A stretch of 23,966 bases of DNA. It comes from a virus. Positions within the stretch are counted from its first letter, which is position 1; each line of letters begins with the position of its first letter. Where the stretch lies: the IMG/VR virus record IMGVR_UViG_3300044546_000041, positions 1-23,966 of that record; one strand, 5' to 3'. Both the position numbers and the translations under genes were made by a program. Positions 1 to 7,577 of the stretch are shown here, one piece after another. The notes under the pieces were generated by a model. It was not told where the DNA came from and did no database searches. It saw only the letters and a list, made by a program, of their open reading frames with translations.

Positions 1-409
1 CTGACTTAGCACCAAATATATTTTTTCCACCTTTTTCCATGAGAATCATAGGGCCACTAATCACATGACGAACAGCAGGATTAGTAAGGTCTATTTCTTG
101 ATCAGGTTTTAATCCAGTTCTTTGAGCGACAAAATTAATATAGCCTTCAGTATCGTTTTTATCTTGTGGAGGAGCATAACGGCTAATCACTCCTCTTAGC
201 GTATTAATGTTATGTTTTGTTCCATAAATCCTAAGATTGTCATCCATAGCTTTAATACCTTCTTCATAGCTAGAAGGTTGTTGAAAGCCTGTAGATGATC
301 CAACTGGTCTTAAATTGCCAACATTGTATTGATTGACACCGCCAACAGGATTAGCTTGTGGGTTAGGCTTTGCTTGCCCACCCATTAAGAATTGGCTAAA
401 ATTATCCAT
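1..409 (-). CDS. Virion-associated protein, N-terminal part (continues past left edge)
   Basis: The reading frame opens with ATG at 409, sharing a TAATG junction with the upstream gene, and stays open for 136 codons to the window edge, so the 3' end is missing. Residues 29-37 read NVGNLRPVG and residues 75-100 contain ISRYAPPQDKNDTEGYINF. These resemble the NPGN(I/L)R ... I(S)RWAPP.(E)NDT.aYI signature of a phage structural/muralytic-like family found in ejected virion proteins. The first 30 residues are Q/N/P-rich and look like a linker. Its position after two ejection-type proteins matches P22 gene 16. I infer an ejected internal protein, possibly with peptidoglycan-binding or cleaving activity. 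The catalytic activity is not proven from what is visible. Confidence 0.75.
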   Translation of the reverse strand, partial: MDNFSQFLMGGQAKPNPQANPVGGVNQYNVGNLRPVGSSTGFQQPSSYEEGIKAMDDNLRIYGTKHNINTLRGVISRYAPPQDKNDTEGYINFVAQRTGLKPDQEIDLTNPAVRHVISGPMILMEKGGKNIFGAKS

Positions 410-1713
410 TACAAAGTTCCTGTTTGGACTAATTTATTAATATTGTTGTATTTTTCATTAAAAATTTTAATTTGTTTTGGATCAGTTCCTAATAATTTAT
501 CTCTAGCTTTGGCTTTTTCTTCAGCAGACAATTTTGGATCATTAAAAATATTCATAGCTTGAAATATTTTGGTATCCGCATTGTTTGACCACATTTGTTT
601 AAATGCGTTCATATTGTTATCACCAAATTTTTGAGTAAATTTTTCAGCAGCAGCAGCTTGCATTTCAATATTGTGCATATCTGCTTTAGCTCTTTGGGCA
701 ATTTTAATTAAAGTTTCAGGAGGATAGGTGTAATCACCATTTGCTGCTGAACTTAAATTTTTATCTGCATCAGTTCTTAATCCAAGAGCTTGCATATTGC
801 TTAAAGTAGTTTGTGCAAGGTTTTTTGATAATTCATAATAAGTTGGATCTCCAACCCAAGTTGCAATTTTTCTATAAGCTGCTCCAAAAATACCACTTGT
901 GGGAGCTGAAGATTTTTCAAGTTTTTCTGCTACTTCAATTGTTTCATCTATATTTCTGCGTTCTGTTGCCATATTTGGCAAACGAGATACAAGATTATTT
1001 CTAAATTCAGTTCCAAATTTACGATCTGCATCTTCTTGCGGAAGTGCTGTAAAGGCTTGACCAGCCTGCCTTACTTGATAAGACAATGGAACTGGCTTGC
1101 TAAATTCTGATTTAACTGGTTGGCTCATATCTTGAGGTTGAACACCAGTTTTAGGAGCTGTAGTAGGAGCAACAGCAGGAGCTGTAGCAGATGGTTGAGT
1201 TCCTTGTTTATTAGGCTGATAACCACTTTCAGGCAATTGTGATGGCAATATACCGCCTGGATATACCTTTTGAAGTTGGTCTTGAGCGCTCAAAGTTTTA
1301 GACAAACTCATAGCCAACCAAGCTCTTAGTTCAGTTGACGATCCGTTTACTGGAACTCCTGATAACGCTTGATTTACAGCGCTTTCAGGAGTATTCATTC
1401 TTTTAGCGTTTTCTTTTACAGCATTTACAACATCATCAGAAGTTAAGTCAGGTTTTGTCAAAAGACCTTGAATACTTTGAGTAACTTGAGTTGTATGTTT
1501 TAAAGCATTTTCTAAGGTTGCACTATCCGCTTGCATTGTTGCAGTTTGAGCTTGTGCTTGACCTTGTTGAATTGCTGAAGGTAATAAAGCCTTTTCTCTT
1601 TGAAAAGCAGTAGAAGTTCTTCCAAGATCAACCATTTCTTGAATAGACATAGCTTTAGGAGCTTGTGTATTTCCATAAATACTTGGATCAGTTAAAGTGC
1701 TTAAAGCTGGCAT
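409..1713 (-). CDS. Putative internal/ejection protein (434 aa)
   Basis: This 434-aa soluble protein is rich in Gln, Ala, Thr and Lys and has predicted-helical stretches (residues 20-75 and 225-360) and a P/A/T/Q-rich linker around 150-205. The ATG at 1713 has a good AAGGA ribosome site. I recognise no catalytic motif and no signal peptide. It sits between the gp7-like protein and the NPGN/WAPP-domain protein, the place occupied by ejection protein gp20 in P22, and its long helical composition fits an ejected internal virion protein. Similarity to gp20 is inferred from position and composition only. Confidence 0.7.
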   Translation of the reverse strand: MPALSTLTDPSIYGNTQAPKAMSIQEMVDLGRTSTAFQREKALLPSAIQQGQAQAQTATMQADSATLENALKHTTQVTQSIQGLLTKPDLTSDDVVNAVKENAKRMNTPESAVNQALSGVPVNGSSTELRAWLAMSLSKTLSAQDQLQKVYPGGILPSQLPESGYQPNKQGTQPSATAPAVAPTTAPKTGVQPQDMSQPVKSEFSKPVPLSYQVRQAGQAFTALPQEDADRKFGTEFRNNLVSRLPNMATERRNIDETIEVAEKLEKSSAPTSGIFGAAYRKIATWVGDPTYYELSKNLAQTTLSNMQALGLRTDADKNLSSAANGDYTYPPETLIKIAQRAKADMHNIEMQAAAAEKFTQKFGDNNMNAFKQMWSNNADTKIFQAMNIFNDPKLSAEEKAKARDKLLGTDPKQIKIFNEKYNNINKLVQTGTL

Positions 1714-1728
1714 ATTATGTCCTTACTA

Positions 1729-2493
1729 TTATGTCTTCATATTTAGAGAGCTTAAATTACCACCTGATTCGGTTGGCCCTACTTGATTTTGGTATGTATA
1801 ACCAGTATTTCTATTTCCGCTTATTCCCATATTTTGATATGGATTTTGATTTTGATTCATAGCGTAATACATTCCAGCGTTGCCTATTGATTGAGCTGTA
1901 TTTCCATAAATATTGCCTTGAGCTATTTGAGAAGCTGCTTGTGCATTTCCTCCAGCAGAAGTCAAACTTGCAATATTAGTTCCAGTTCCAATCATTGCAT
2001 TGGCTTGACCAGTTGTTGCTGTCATACCAAAGTTAGCAATATCTTTTAAATTAGAGAAAATGTTGCCTCTTTGAGTTTGAAATTGGTTAAAAGCATTAGC
2101 GTATTCGCCTGAAGCAAAGTTTTGGGTATAGTCTTGCAAGCTACGCAAAGCGTTACCGCTTACAGCTCCACCAGTTACATTTGATGCCATTAAATTAGCT
2201 TTTTGACCTTGACCTAATCTAAAGTCATAGCTTGGTGCTAAATATTGATTTAAATCTTGATTAGTAAATTGTTTAGTAAAGTAAGGATCTTCAGACATCT
2301 TATTAAGAGCTGTAACTCCTTTAGATACATAAGGAGCGTAAACATCAGCAGCTCTTTCACCAGTTTCTAATAGCTGACCTTGCGCTCTAGCTTGAGCATC
2401 CGCTTGAGTTTTAGCAGCGCTTTTAGCGCCTTGGCTTGCCATGTAGCCTGAAGCTACTGATCCTACTACGATAGCTGTTGCGACTCCTGACAT
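1729..2493 (-). CDS. Internal virion/DNA ejection protein, P22 gp7-like
   Basis: The 254-aa product has a hydrophobic, small-residue N-terminus (residues 5-20) followed by an Ala/Gln/Lys-rich helix (22-48). It then carries the family signature: APYVSKGVTALNKM (53-66), SYDFRLGQGQ (88-97), GGAVSGNALRSLQDY (108-122) and FASGEYANAF (126-135). These match the conserved 'APY..G..AL ... Y.FRl.QG ... SG..l..L..Y....A..EY' pattern of podovirus DNA-transfer (gp7-type) proteins. The C-terminus is N/Q/G-rich. The ATG at 2493 lies next to the stop of the SET gene and has an AGGAGA ribosome site. Likely role: packaged in the capsid and ejected with the DNA to form the trans-envelope channel. Confidence 0.8.
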   Translation of the reverse strand: MSGVATAIVVGSVASGYMASQGAKSAAKTQADAQARAQGQLLETGERAADVYAPYVSKGVTALNKMSEDPYFTKQFTNQDLNQYLAPSYDFRLGQGQKANLMASNVTGGAVSGNALRSLQDYTQNFASGEYANAFNQFQTQRGNIFSNLKDIANFGMTATTGQANAMIGTGTNIASLTSAGGNAQAASQIAQGNIYGNTAQSIGNAGMYYAMNQNQNPYQNMGISGNRNTGYTYQNQVGPTESGGNLSSLNMKT

Positions 2494-3327
2494 TTAATCT
2501 CTCCTTATTGCAATACTCAAGGCTTGTCGATAATCAATAGTAATTTCTTCGCCTAAATTACCCCCTTGACACCCATTTATAGCCTTTTTTGCCACTAAAT
2601 CAATGTCATTATTATCTCTCAAAACCATAATTCCGTTAGCATTTTTTGAATGATTTGTATATCTGCCAATAGGAGTTCTTTTGCCATTTAATCTTGAAGG
2701 AGCAATAAGCTCTCCTTCTTTAAAATTACCAGTAGCAAACACTCCTTTTCCATCAATTTTTGAGTTGGCTACCATTACTTTGTAATTGCCAAAAGGCATA
2801 GGAATCTGATCGTCTGTATTTTCTGTCTGTTTTCTGACAGTTTTATGGTCAAACCCAAATTCAGCAATAGCTAAGTAATAGTCAGCAATGTCGGAAGAAT
2901 GGTCTAGGGTAAGCAACAGTTTTTGTGAGCTTTGATGATCTTGCCAAGTCATGCTTTTAAGCAAAAACATATTCTCCAGCTTTTCTATGTCTGTTTCGCT
3001 TGTAGCGTAAACATTTTGCCAAATCATATCTTCATGGATATAGCCTATTTTTCTTCCAGCTTTGGCTACAAATGTCTGTGGAGCAACAAGCTCCGTATGA
3101 GAACCATCTTCATTCACCATAGTTACTCTACCAGCAAGCATAATGTTTAAATGCTCGGTTTTTTGGTAATGACCTATGGAGAATGTTCCTGCTGGAATCC
3201 TTACTTCTCGGATGTAAATATCAGGAGCAAAGTGATGCGTAACAGGACAATCAGCTTGTTTTTCTTGTAAAAAGTGCTTTTCTAAATTTTGCACCTTTTC
3301 TTCTGTTATGACTTGAATATTAGACAT
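2494..3327 (-). CDS. Cupin-like + SET-domain protein (putative protein-lysine methyltransferase)
   Basis: The 277-aa protein seems to have two domains. Residues about 27-120 are beta-rich with GHYQKTEHLNIMLAG (52-66) and IGYIHEDMIWQNVYA (94-108). The spaced His residues (H53, H59, H98) and glycines resemble the two motifs of a small cupin barrel. Residues about 182-270 carry SET hallmarks: KIDGKGVFAT (190-199, GxG SAM-binding loop), GRYTNHSKNAN (221-231, the R-x-x-NHS motif) and GEEITIDY (259-266, with the catalytic-type Tyr266). The SET part is compact, as in viral SET proteins. The ATG overlaps the upstream 79-aa gene by 8 nt, so it is translated with the tail module. I infer SAM-dependent lysine methylation of a virion or host protein; the substrate is unknown. 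The cupin call is weaker than the SET call. Confidence 0.8.
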   Translation of the reverse strand: MSNIQVITEEKVQNLEKHFLQEKQADCPVTHHFAPDIYIREVRIPAGTFSIGHYQKTEHLNIMLAGRVTMVNEDGSHTELVAPQTFVAKAGRKIGYIHEDMIWQNVYATSETDIEKLENMFLLKSMTWQDHQSSQKLLLTLDHSSDIADYYLAIAEFGFDHKTVRKQTENTDDQIPMPFGNYKVMVANSKIDGKGVFATGNFKEGELIAPSRLNGKRTPIGRYTNHSKNANGIMVLRDNNDIDLVAKKAINGCQGGNLGEEITIDYRQALSIAIRRD

Positions 3328-3559
3328 TGTAGTAAGGCACTTTATAGATTTTGCCGTTTACTGTCATTTCAATAAATCCAACAGGGTTAGCTGGTAAAAC
3401 AGCTCCACCAGCCGTTGCTGAAGGAGATGTTCTAGTAAAGTTTAAAAGATTGGAAAAGAATATTTGCCAAGCTCTAGTTGGTCTTTTGGTTTGCTCATCC
3501 ATAAAATCAGTCTGAGGATAAGGATTATCTTGGGATGGCCCATATATAAGATTAGCCAT
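3320..3559 (-). CDS. Small virion protein downstream of tail hub (79 aa)
   Basis: This 79-aa protein starts at a TAATG junction with the gp10-like gene. The N-terminus is polar (YGPSQDNPYPQTDF, 6-19), followed by a short helical stretch (RAWQIFFSNLLNF, 29-41), a small-residue linker, and a C-terminal beta strand with GFIEMTVNGKIYKVPYY (61-77). The 'GFI...VNG...KVPYY' ending occurs in small podovirus structural proteins of unknown role. It lies where P22 has its tail needle gene 26, but it is much shorter and shows no long coiled coil, so I do not call it a needle. Confidence 0.65.
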   Translation of the reverse strand: MANLIYGPSQDNPYPQTDFMDEQTKRPTRAWQIFFSNLLNFTRTSPSATAGGAVLPANPVGFIEMTVNGKIYKVPYYNV

Positions 3560-5688
3560 TAATTTTCTCCAACAGAGGCTTTTAGGTTAGCCGACACAAT
3601 GACAGCTTTGACAGGATCTGTAACTACTACCTCATATATACGATCTCTAGCTTGTCCTAATCTGCGCCAAATAATACGATTTTGGTATTTACCGACTTTA
3701 CCAATTCCAGCCCAATGTTCATTAGACCAAGTAGAACCACCATCATTAGACCAACGCAACATAGCTTGAGGGTTTATACCTATGTCGTTATCTCCCAATG
3801 GAAAGGTTTCTATGCCTTGCAAACCTATGCCAGGTTGAAATTGAATCTGCAATTCATCAAAATATTGCCTTTGAAAGTCAGCTACTAAATGAGGACACCT
3901 TCTCATTCTTCTTATGTGATTACCATTGTCTGTGTAATTATTAGGATCTAAGCGATAAATTTGCCCATTTTCATAATCCCCAACTAAGAACTGGTTTTGG
4001 AACAAAGCTCCACAATTGGATCTGTGCCGTTTGTAGTTGTTTTGAGTATCAGTCCAAAGCCATTTATGCCAAAGTTGAGTTGCTCCATCATAAACCCATG
4101 TTAATTCAAGAGTTGGAAAGCTAACAACATAGCACTCATGTCCTTCCAATTGGTAGGTATAAGCTACGGCATCACTAATAGTTTGATTTACCAAAGTGTT
4201 TTCTACTGCATGAGTAGAAATACGCTGTGGAAAATAACCATTCATTTGAACAATAACCGCTTGACCACGATCATTTCTAGACACATAAACAAACGAATTA
4301 GCAAATCGAGCCATTGAAAATTGAGCTGCTATTCCATGCTGTGATGATGCGCCTGGTATTCTTTGGAAAGGAAATGGAAAAGTTCCAACATCTGCCCAAA
4401 CTTCAGAAGTCTTTTCACCTAACAAATAGATTTGACCATGATCGACTATTAATGAAACTAAATCGTCAGGCCCTGTAAATTTACTAGCAAAAGAAAGACC
4501 ATAAGTAATTGGAGAAAGAACATCTGAAGCAGCGTATTGTTGAGTGTCAGGTCTGTTATAAATAAAGTAGTTATCAACTATATCGACTACAGAACCACCA
4601 GCAAAAGCTCCATCTGTAGATGGAAGTTCACTAAAATTTAAGCCATACATAGTTATAGAACTAATAGTTTGACTATTGTTTATGACATAGTTACCAGTTG
4701 AACCAGTTCCTGTTCCAAAAGTTAATGTTAAAGTTAATCCTGTTCCTGAACCATCAGAAGTAGTCGATACATTGTTTGCAGGATTAGCAGTATATTGACC
4801 TGAAAAAGTTCTTGTAAGTCCTGTAACATTTCCTGTACCGCCTATTGAAGTAACTGTATAAGTAGCAGGACTAGAACCATAAACACCGCCTAAAACAGTT
4901 ATATTTTCGTTTACACCATAACCAGTTCCTGCTGTTGCAATAGTTTCGCTTAAAACAGTTCCGCTACCTAAAGCTGTAATAATGGTTTTAGGGGTTATTC
5001 CAGTTCCTGTAATTGTTTGACCAGCATACAAAGTTCCACTAGCAACAGCCGAAACAGTTAAAGTTGTTGTTGACATAGATCCTGTCAATACAGCACCTAC
5101 TGTTGCTGAGTTCATTTGGATTGCAGGAGTAATAGTATGACTTTGATTAATAGTCCAAGATGTTCCTGATCCAGCCGTTATAACTGTTTGATTGGATATT
5201 CCAATACCAAATAAAGACTGACCTACAGCTATTGTTCCGCTTAAAACTAAAGTTACAGTAAGAGTAGTTCCGCTAATTGTTCCTTTAAATACAGCAGAAG
5301 CAGGATTAGAAATGCGCCAAGTGTAACGATTAGAACCATCTACGATATAGACATTTAAACCATTATCAGTAATGCCTACTTGACCAGTTGAAGTATTTAA
5401 CTGACCTACAATTGTTGCAGTAAATGTTGAACCCATTACATAAACATAAGGGCCACATACCGCAACCATATAATCTCCACCTGAAACAGTTCTCATGCCC
5501 CTTACTTGTTGAGCATTTTGAAGGGTTACAACATTGGTAAGTCCTGGTGTTGGATAAAGAGCAATAACCTGTCTAGCGCCTTGTGGAAGGGTAGGATCAA
5601 TTTCAGGTCTAAAGTTTATGCACTCCTGAGCATCTTGATAGATGGAAGGAGCTTCATAAGCTGCGCCAACAAAGTTAAAGTCTGCCAT
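3559..5688 (-). CDS. P22 gp10-like packaged-DNA stabilisation / tail hub protein with inserted beta modules
   Basis: The 709-aa product starts like gp10-family proteins: residues 1-30 include FVGAAYEAPS and the QECINFRPEI segment, then ALYPTPGL (43-50). Later segments with DNYFIYNRPDTQQ, GEKTSEVWADVG and CYVVSFPTLELTWVYD match the beta-propeller-like core of the phage stabilisation family. P22 gp10 has 472 residues. Here residues about 134-348 are a low-complexity T/S/G-rich insertion; removing it leaves about 494, close to the family size. In P22 this protein joins gp4 and the needle to seal the packaged DNA and carry the tail fibres. It lies 9 nt downstream of the gp4-like gene. The start ATG at 5688 has only a weak ribosome site, so it may be coupled to its neighbour. 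Confidence 0.88.
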   Translation of the reverse strand: MADFNFVGAAYEAPSIYQDAQECINFRPEIDPTLPQGARQVIALYPTPGLTNVVTLQNAQQVRGMRTVSGGDYMVAVCGPYVYVMGSTFTATIVGQLNTSTGQVGITDNGLNVYIVDGSNRYTWRISNPASAVFKGTISGTTLTVTLVLSGTIAVGQSLFGIGISNQTVITAGSGTSWTINQSHTITPAIQMNSATVGAVLTGSMSTTTLTVSAVASGTLYAGQTITGTGITPKTIITALGSGTVLSETIATAGTGYGVNENITVLGGVYGSSPATYTVTSIGGTGNVTGLTRTFSGQYTANPANNVSTTSDGSGTGLTLTLTFGTGTGSTGNYVINNSQTISSITMYGLNFSELPSTDGAFAGGSVVDIVDNYFIYNRPDTQQYAASDVLSPITYGLSFASKFTGPDDLVSLIVDHGQIYLLGEKTSEVWADVGTFPFPFQRIPGASSQHGIAAQFSMARFANSFVYVSRNDRGQAVIVQMNGYFPQRISTHAVENTLVNQTISDAVAYTYQLEGHECYVVSFPTLELTWVYDGATQLWHKWLWTDTQNNYKRHRSNCGALFQNQFLVGDYENGQIYRLDPNNYTDNGNHIRRMRRCPHLVADFQRQYFDELQIQFQPGIGLQGIETFPLGDNDIGINPQAMLRWSNDGGSTWSNEHWAGIGKVGKYQNRIIWRRLGQARDRIYEVVVTDPVKAVIVSANLKASVGEN
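4645..5289 (-). repeat. Inserted beta-module array in the gp10-like protein
   Basis: This encodes residues about 134-348 of the gp10-like protein. Module A (134-193) begins [20 protein letters not shown]. Module B starts at about 199 with TGSMSTTTLTVSAVASGTLY and ends at 330-348 with TGNYVINNSQTISSITMYG. A second kind of module, SETIATAGTGYGVNENITV onward (about 245-329), sits inside module B, so one insert is nested in another. The same type of module occurs in the gp4-like gene. At protein level the copies share the '[10 protein letters not shown].SGt...Gq...G.Gi...T.ItalgsGtg' pattern. Confidence 0.75.
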
Positions 5689-5697
5689 TTTTTAGCT

Positions 5698-6894
5698 TTA
5701 TCTAAAGAAACCGCCACTAAGAATCCAACCAGCATCTTTTTGTCTGCTTGAAAGCATTGCATCTGCAAACTGAGCTGATGCCATAGGTTTCATATTGGTT
5801 CGTTTTAAAGTTGCTTTAGCTTGAGCTGCGTAAGCATTAATCATTGTTATTTGCGTTGCAGAGGCTTTGCCATACATAGGCATTAAACGCTCTGCCAAAC
5901 ACCATCTGAGCGCCATTGAATAGCCTTGTGGAAGCACTATATCGTCATACATAGTGCCGTAATTGCTAAACAAGGTCTGAGCAAATAAATGTACTTCTCC
6001 CTGTGAAGGGTTTGGCCATAAGAACACATTTCCTGATTGCTCATTTGGATTGAAATAGACTGCCTTTGGCCATGGGCCATTAAGCGTTTTTAAACCAATT
6101 GAGTTGTAGTTATCCAAAGCCAAAACTGCCATTTGGTAATCTAAACCACCATTGTAAATAGGTTGACCATTAGAGCTAGTATTTACCCTTACATAAGCAC
6201 TATCAATTCCTAGTGGTTTTTGATAGTAAGCAGTAATAGTAGAAGCAACAATAGTTCCAGTTATGGTTGTAGAAGAAACAGTCTGCGAAGCGCTAACTGT
6301 ATAAGTTCCAGTTCCACCAGTTCCTGATACAAGAGCTGAAATAGTTGTTCCTACTGTTACTCCAGTTCCGCTAATTACAGAACCTACATTGACAGCACCT
6401 GAAGTCATAGCTGTAACAGTAAGCGTTGTTCCTGAGATTGAACCAGTAAATACAGGAACTTGAGTAGGTTGAGTAATGTTTAAAAGGTAAGTTCCTTGTT
6501 CATTTACATTACCACCAGCTCCTGTCAGATTACGAACAATACGAGTTCCGCTAGTAACACCTTGACAGGTTAAATATTGACCTTGAGCTACAGCTCCTGA
6601 ATTTATGCCAGTAACTGTCAAAACATTGCCTGAAAAAGTTCCTGTAAAAGAAGATCCAATAAAGTTAGCTGTAGAAGGATCAGGGCCAATGGTGTATTGC
6701 ACTTGACCAGCTACAACAGGAAAAATGATCTCCGTAATGTTGAAAACCATCATATCTTCGTTAGACCATTGGTCTATAAGGTCATTCATTAAATCAAAAG
6801 CATCTTTAGCAGAATCTGCTGTAGGTTGTTCTCCAGCTTCCAAAGCTCCTATGTCTTTTAATGAGCGACTAATAATGTCAATTGGTTTGGTCAT
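5698..6894 (-). CDS. P22 gp4-like head-tail adaptor (tail accessory factor) with inserted beta modules
   Basis: Residues 1-50 ([20 protein letters not shown], then [19 protein letters not shown]) match the helical N-terminus of the gp4 tail-accessory-factor family, which binds beneath the portal ring and starts neck assembly. The core resumes at about 225-398 with [12 protein letters not shown] and a helical C-terminus ([18 protein letters not shown]). P22 gp4 has 166 residues, against 398 here. Much of the excess is residues about 82-217, two T/S/G-rich beta modules placed between the TIGP segment and the [11 protein letters not shown] segment. The ATG at 6894 has an AGGA ribosome site. Its partner gp10-like gene follows directly. 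Confidence 0.85.
   Translation of the reverse strand: MTKPIDIISRSLKDIGALEAGEQPTADSAKDAFDLMNDLIDQWSNEDMMVFNITEIIFPVVAGQVQYTIGPDPSTANFIGSSFTGTFSGNVLTVTGINSGAVAQGQYLTCQGVTSGTRIVRNLTGAGGNVNEQGTYLLNITQPTQVPVFTGSISGTTLTVTAMTSGAVNVGSVISGTGVTVGTTISALVSGTGGTGTYTVSASQTVSSTTITGTIVASTITAYYQKPLGIDSAYVRVNTSSNGQPIYNGGLDYQMAVLALDNYNSIGLKTLNGPWPKAVYFNPNEQSGNVFLWPNPSQGEVHLFAQTLFSNYGTMYDDIVLPQGYSMALRWCLAERLMPMYGKASATQITMINAYAAQAKATLKRTNMKPMASAQFADAMLSSRQKDAGWILSGGFFR
6244..6651 (-). repeat. Two inserted beta modules in the gp4-like protein
   Basis: This encodes residues about 82-217 of the gp4-like protein. Module 1 is at 84-145 ([20 protein letters not shown] onward). Module 2 is at 149-213 ([20 protein letters not shown], ending [18 protein letters not shown]). 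They have the same plan as the modules in the next gene. The nucleotide match between genes is visibly imperfect, so the spread is not recent. Confidence 0.72.
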
Positions 6895-6902
6895 AATAGT
6901 TC

Positions 6903-7217
6903 CTATTCAATAGTAAAAGTATTTGCTAACCAAGGAAATTCACTTTTTTTACTATTATTTAATGCTTCTAACTGTTTGTCTAAATTCAATTTTATGATGT
7001 TTACATCATTTTTGGTAGTATCTTGATCCAACCAACGAATTAAATCTTCTTCTTTAATTTCTGAATAAGGCTTAACAATTGTTCCTTCAGAGAAAGAATG
7101 ATAGCCTTGAGTTTTGACAGTATTTGTTTCATTTTGTGCTTTCAATAAAAATTGAACTTCTGTAATATTTTCGTTTTCAGAAAAAACTTTTAAAATTGAC
7201 CATTCATAATCAATCAT
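6903..7217 (-). CDS. Small virion-module protein (104 aa), cyanophage-type
   Basis: This 104-aa acidic/polar protein starts with ATG at 7217, overlapping the preceding gene by 8 nt. The N-terminus [20 protein letters not shown] (4-23), the middle segment EEDLIRWLD (56-64) and an ending with FPWLAN (93-98) resemble a small family that sits beside tail-fibre genes in cyanophages and pelagiphages (beta strand, 'tee.vi.Wl' helix, C-terminal PW). No enzyme motif is visible. Coupling to the 119-aa gene suggests a shared structural or fibre-assembly role. That role is inference. Confidence 0.65.
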   Translation of the reverse strand: MIDYEWSILKVFSENENITEVQFLLKAQNETNTVKTQGYHSFSEGTIVKPYSEIKEEDLIRWLDQDTTKNDVNIIKLNLDKQLEALNNSKKSEFPWLANTFTIE

Positions 7218-7569
7218 TTATTTCTACCCAAGAAGTTGTAGCTTCATCCCAAGTATATTTCTTAGGGTTTTCTGCCGTACCTATATCGGTAGGATACGGA
7301 ACTGGAGAACTCCATAAACAAGTTTCTTCACTCATTATCCAACTTGGGAATGGTTGTGGTGGAATAAAGGCATCTCGTTGGCTGTCATATGTGTAACCAA
7401 TACCAGCATAGTTTTTACGCAATGGTCTGCCTTCAGGATGTTGTCCACCATGTGTATTGTAGGAAGTCTGAATCCAACCTGTACCAAACAAACCAGTATC
7501 AATAACATCTTGTTCAGCAACAATCACTTGAGTTACTAATCCGTTTTCTATTTTTGCAAAATGACTCAT
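7210..7569 (-). CDS. Conserved virion structural protein (119 aa), cyanophage/pelagiphage family
   Basis: I recognise the family from its order of motifs: SHFAKIENGLVTQVIVAEQD (2-21), GWIQTSYNTHGGQHP (31-45), NYAGIGYTYDSQRDAFIPPQ (53-72), PFPSWIMSEETCLW (73-86) and a final YTWDEATTSW (105-114). Such proteins of about 100-130 aa are common near tail-fibre genes of marine and freshwater phages and are taken to be virion components. Their precise role is unknown. The ATG at 7569 has a GAGG ribosome site 6 nt upstream and lies 8 nt after the glycine-rich fibre gene. Confidence 0.8.
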   Translation of the reverse strand: MSHFAKIENGLVTQVIVAEQDVIDTGLFGTGWIQTSYNTHGGQHPEGRPLRKNYAGIGYTYDSQRDAFIPPQPFPSWIMSEETCLWSSPVPYPTDIGTAENPKKYTWDEATTSWVEIND

Positions 7570-7577
7570 GTCATGCC

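Noticed and set aside
813-1004. Plus-strand frames of 60-95 codons across the window (for example 813-1004, 5506-5751, 12310-12591, 18364-18648)
   Set aside because: Each lies opposite a well-supported minus-strand gene, shows low-complexity antisense composition and has no family resemblance.
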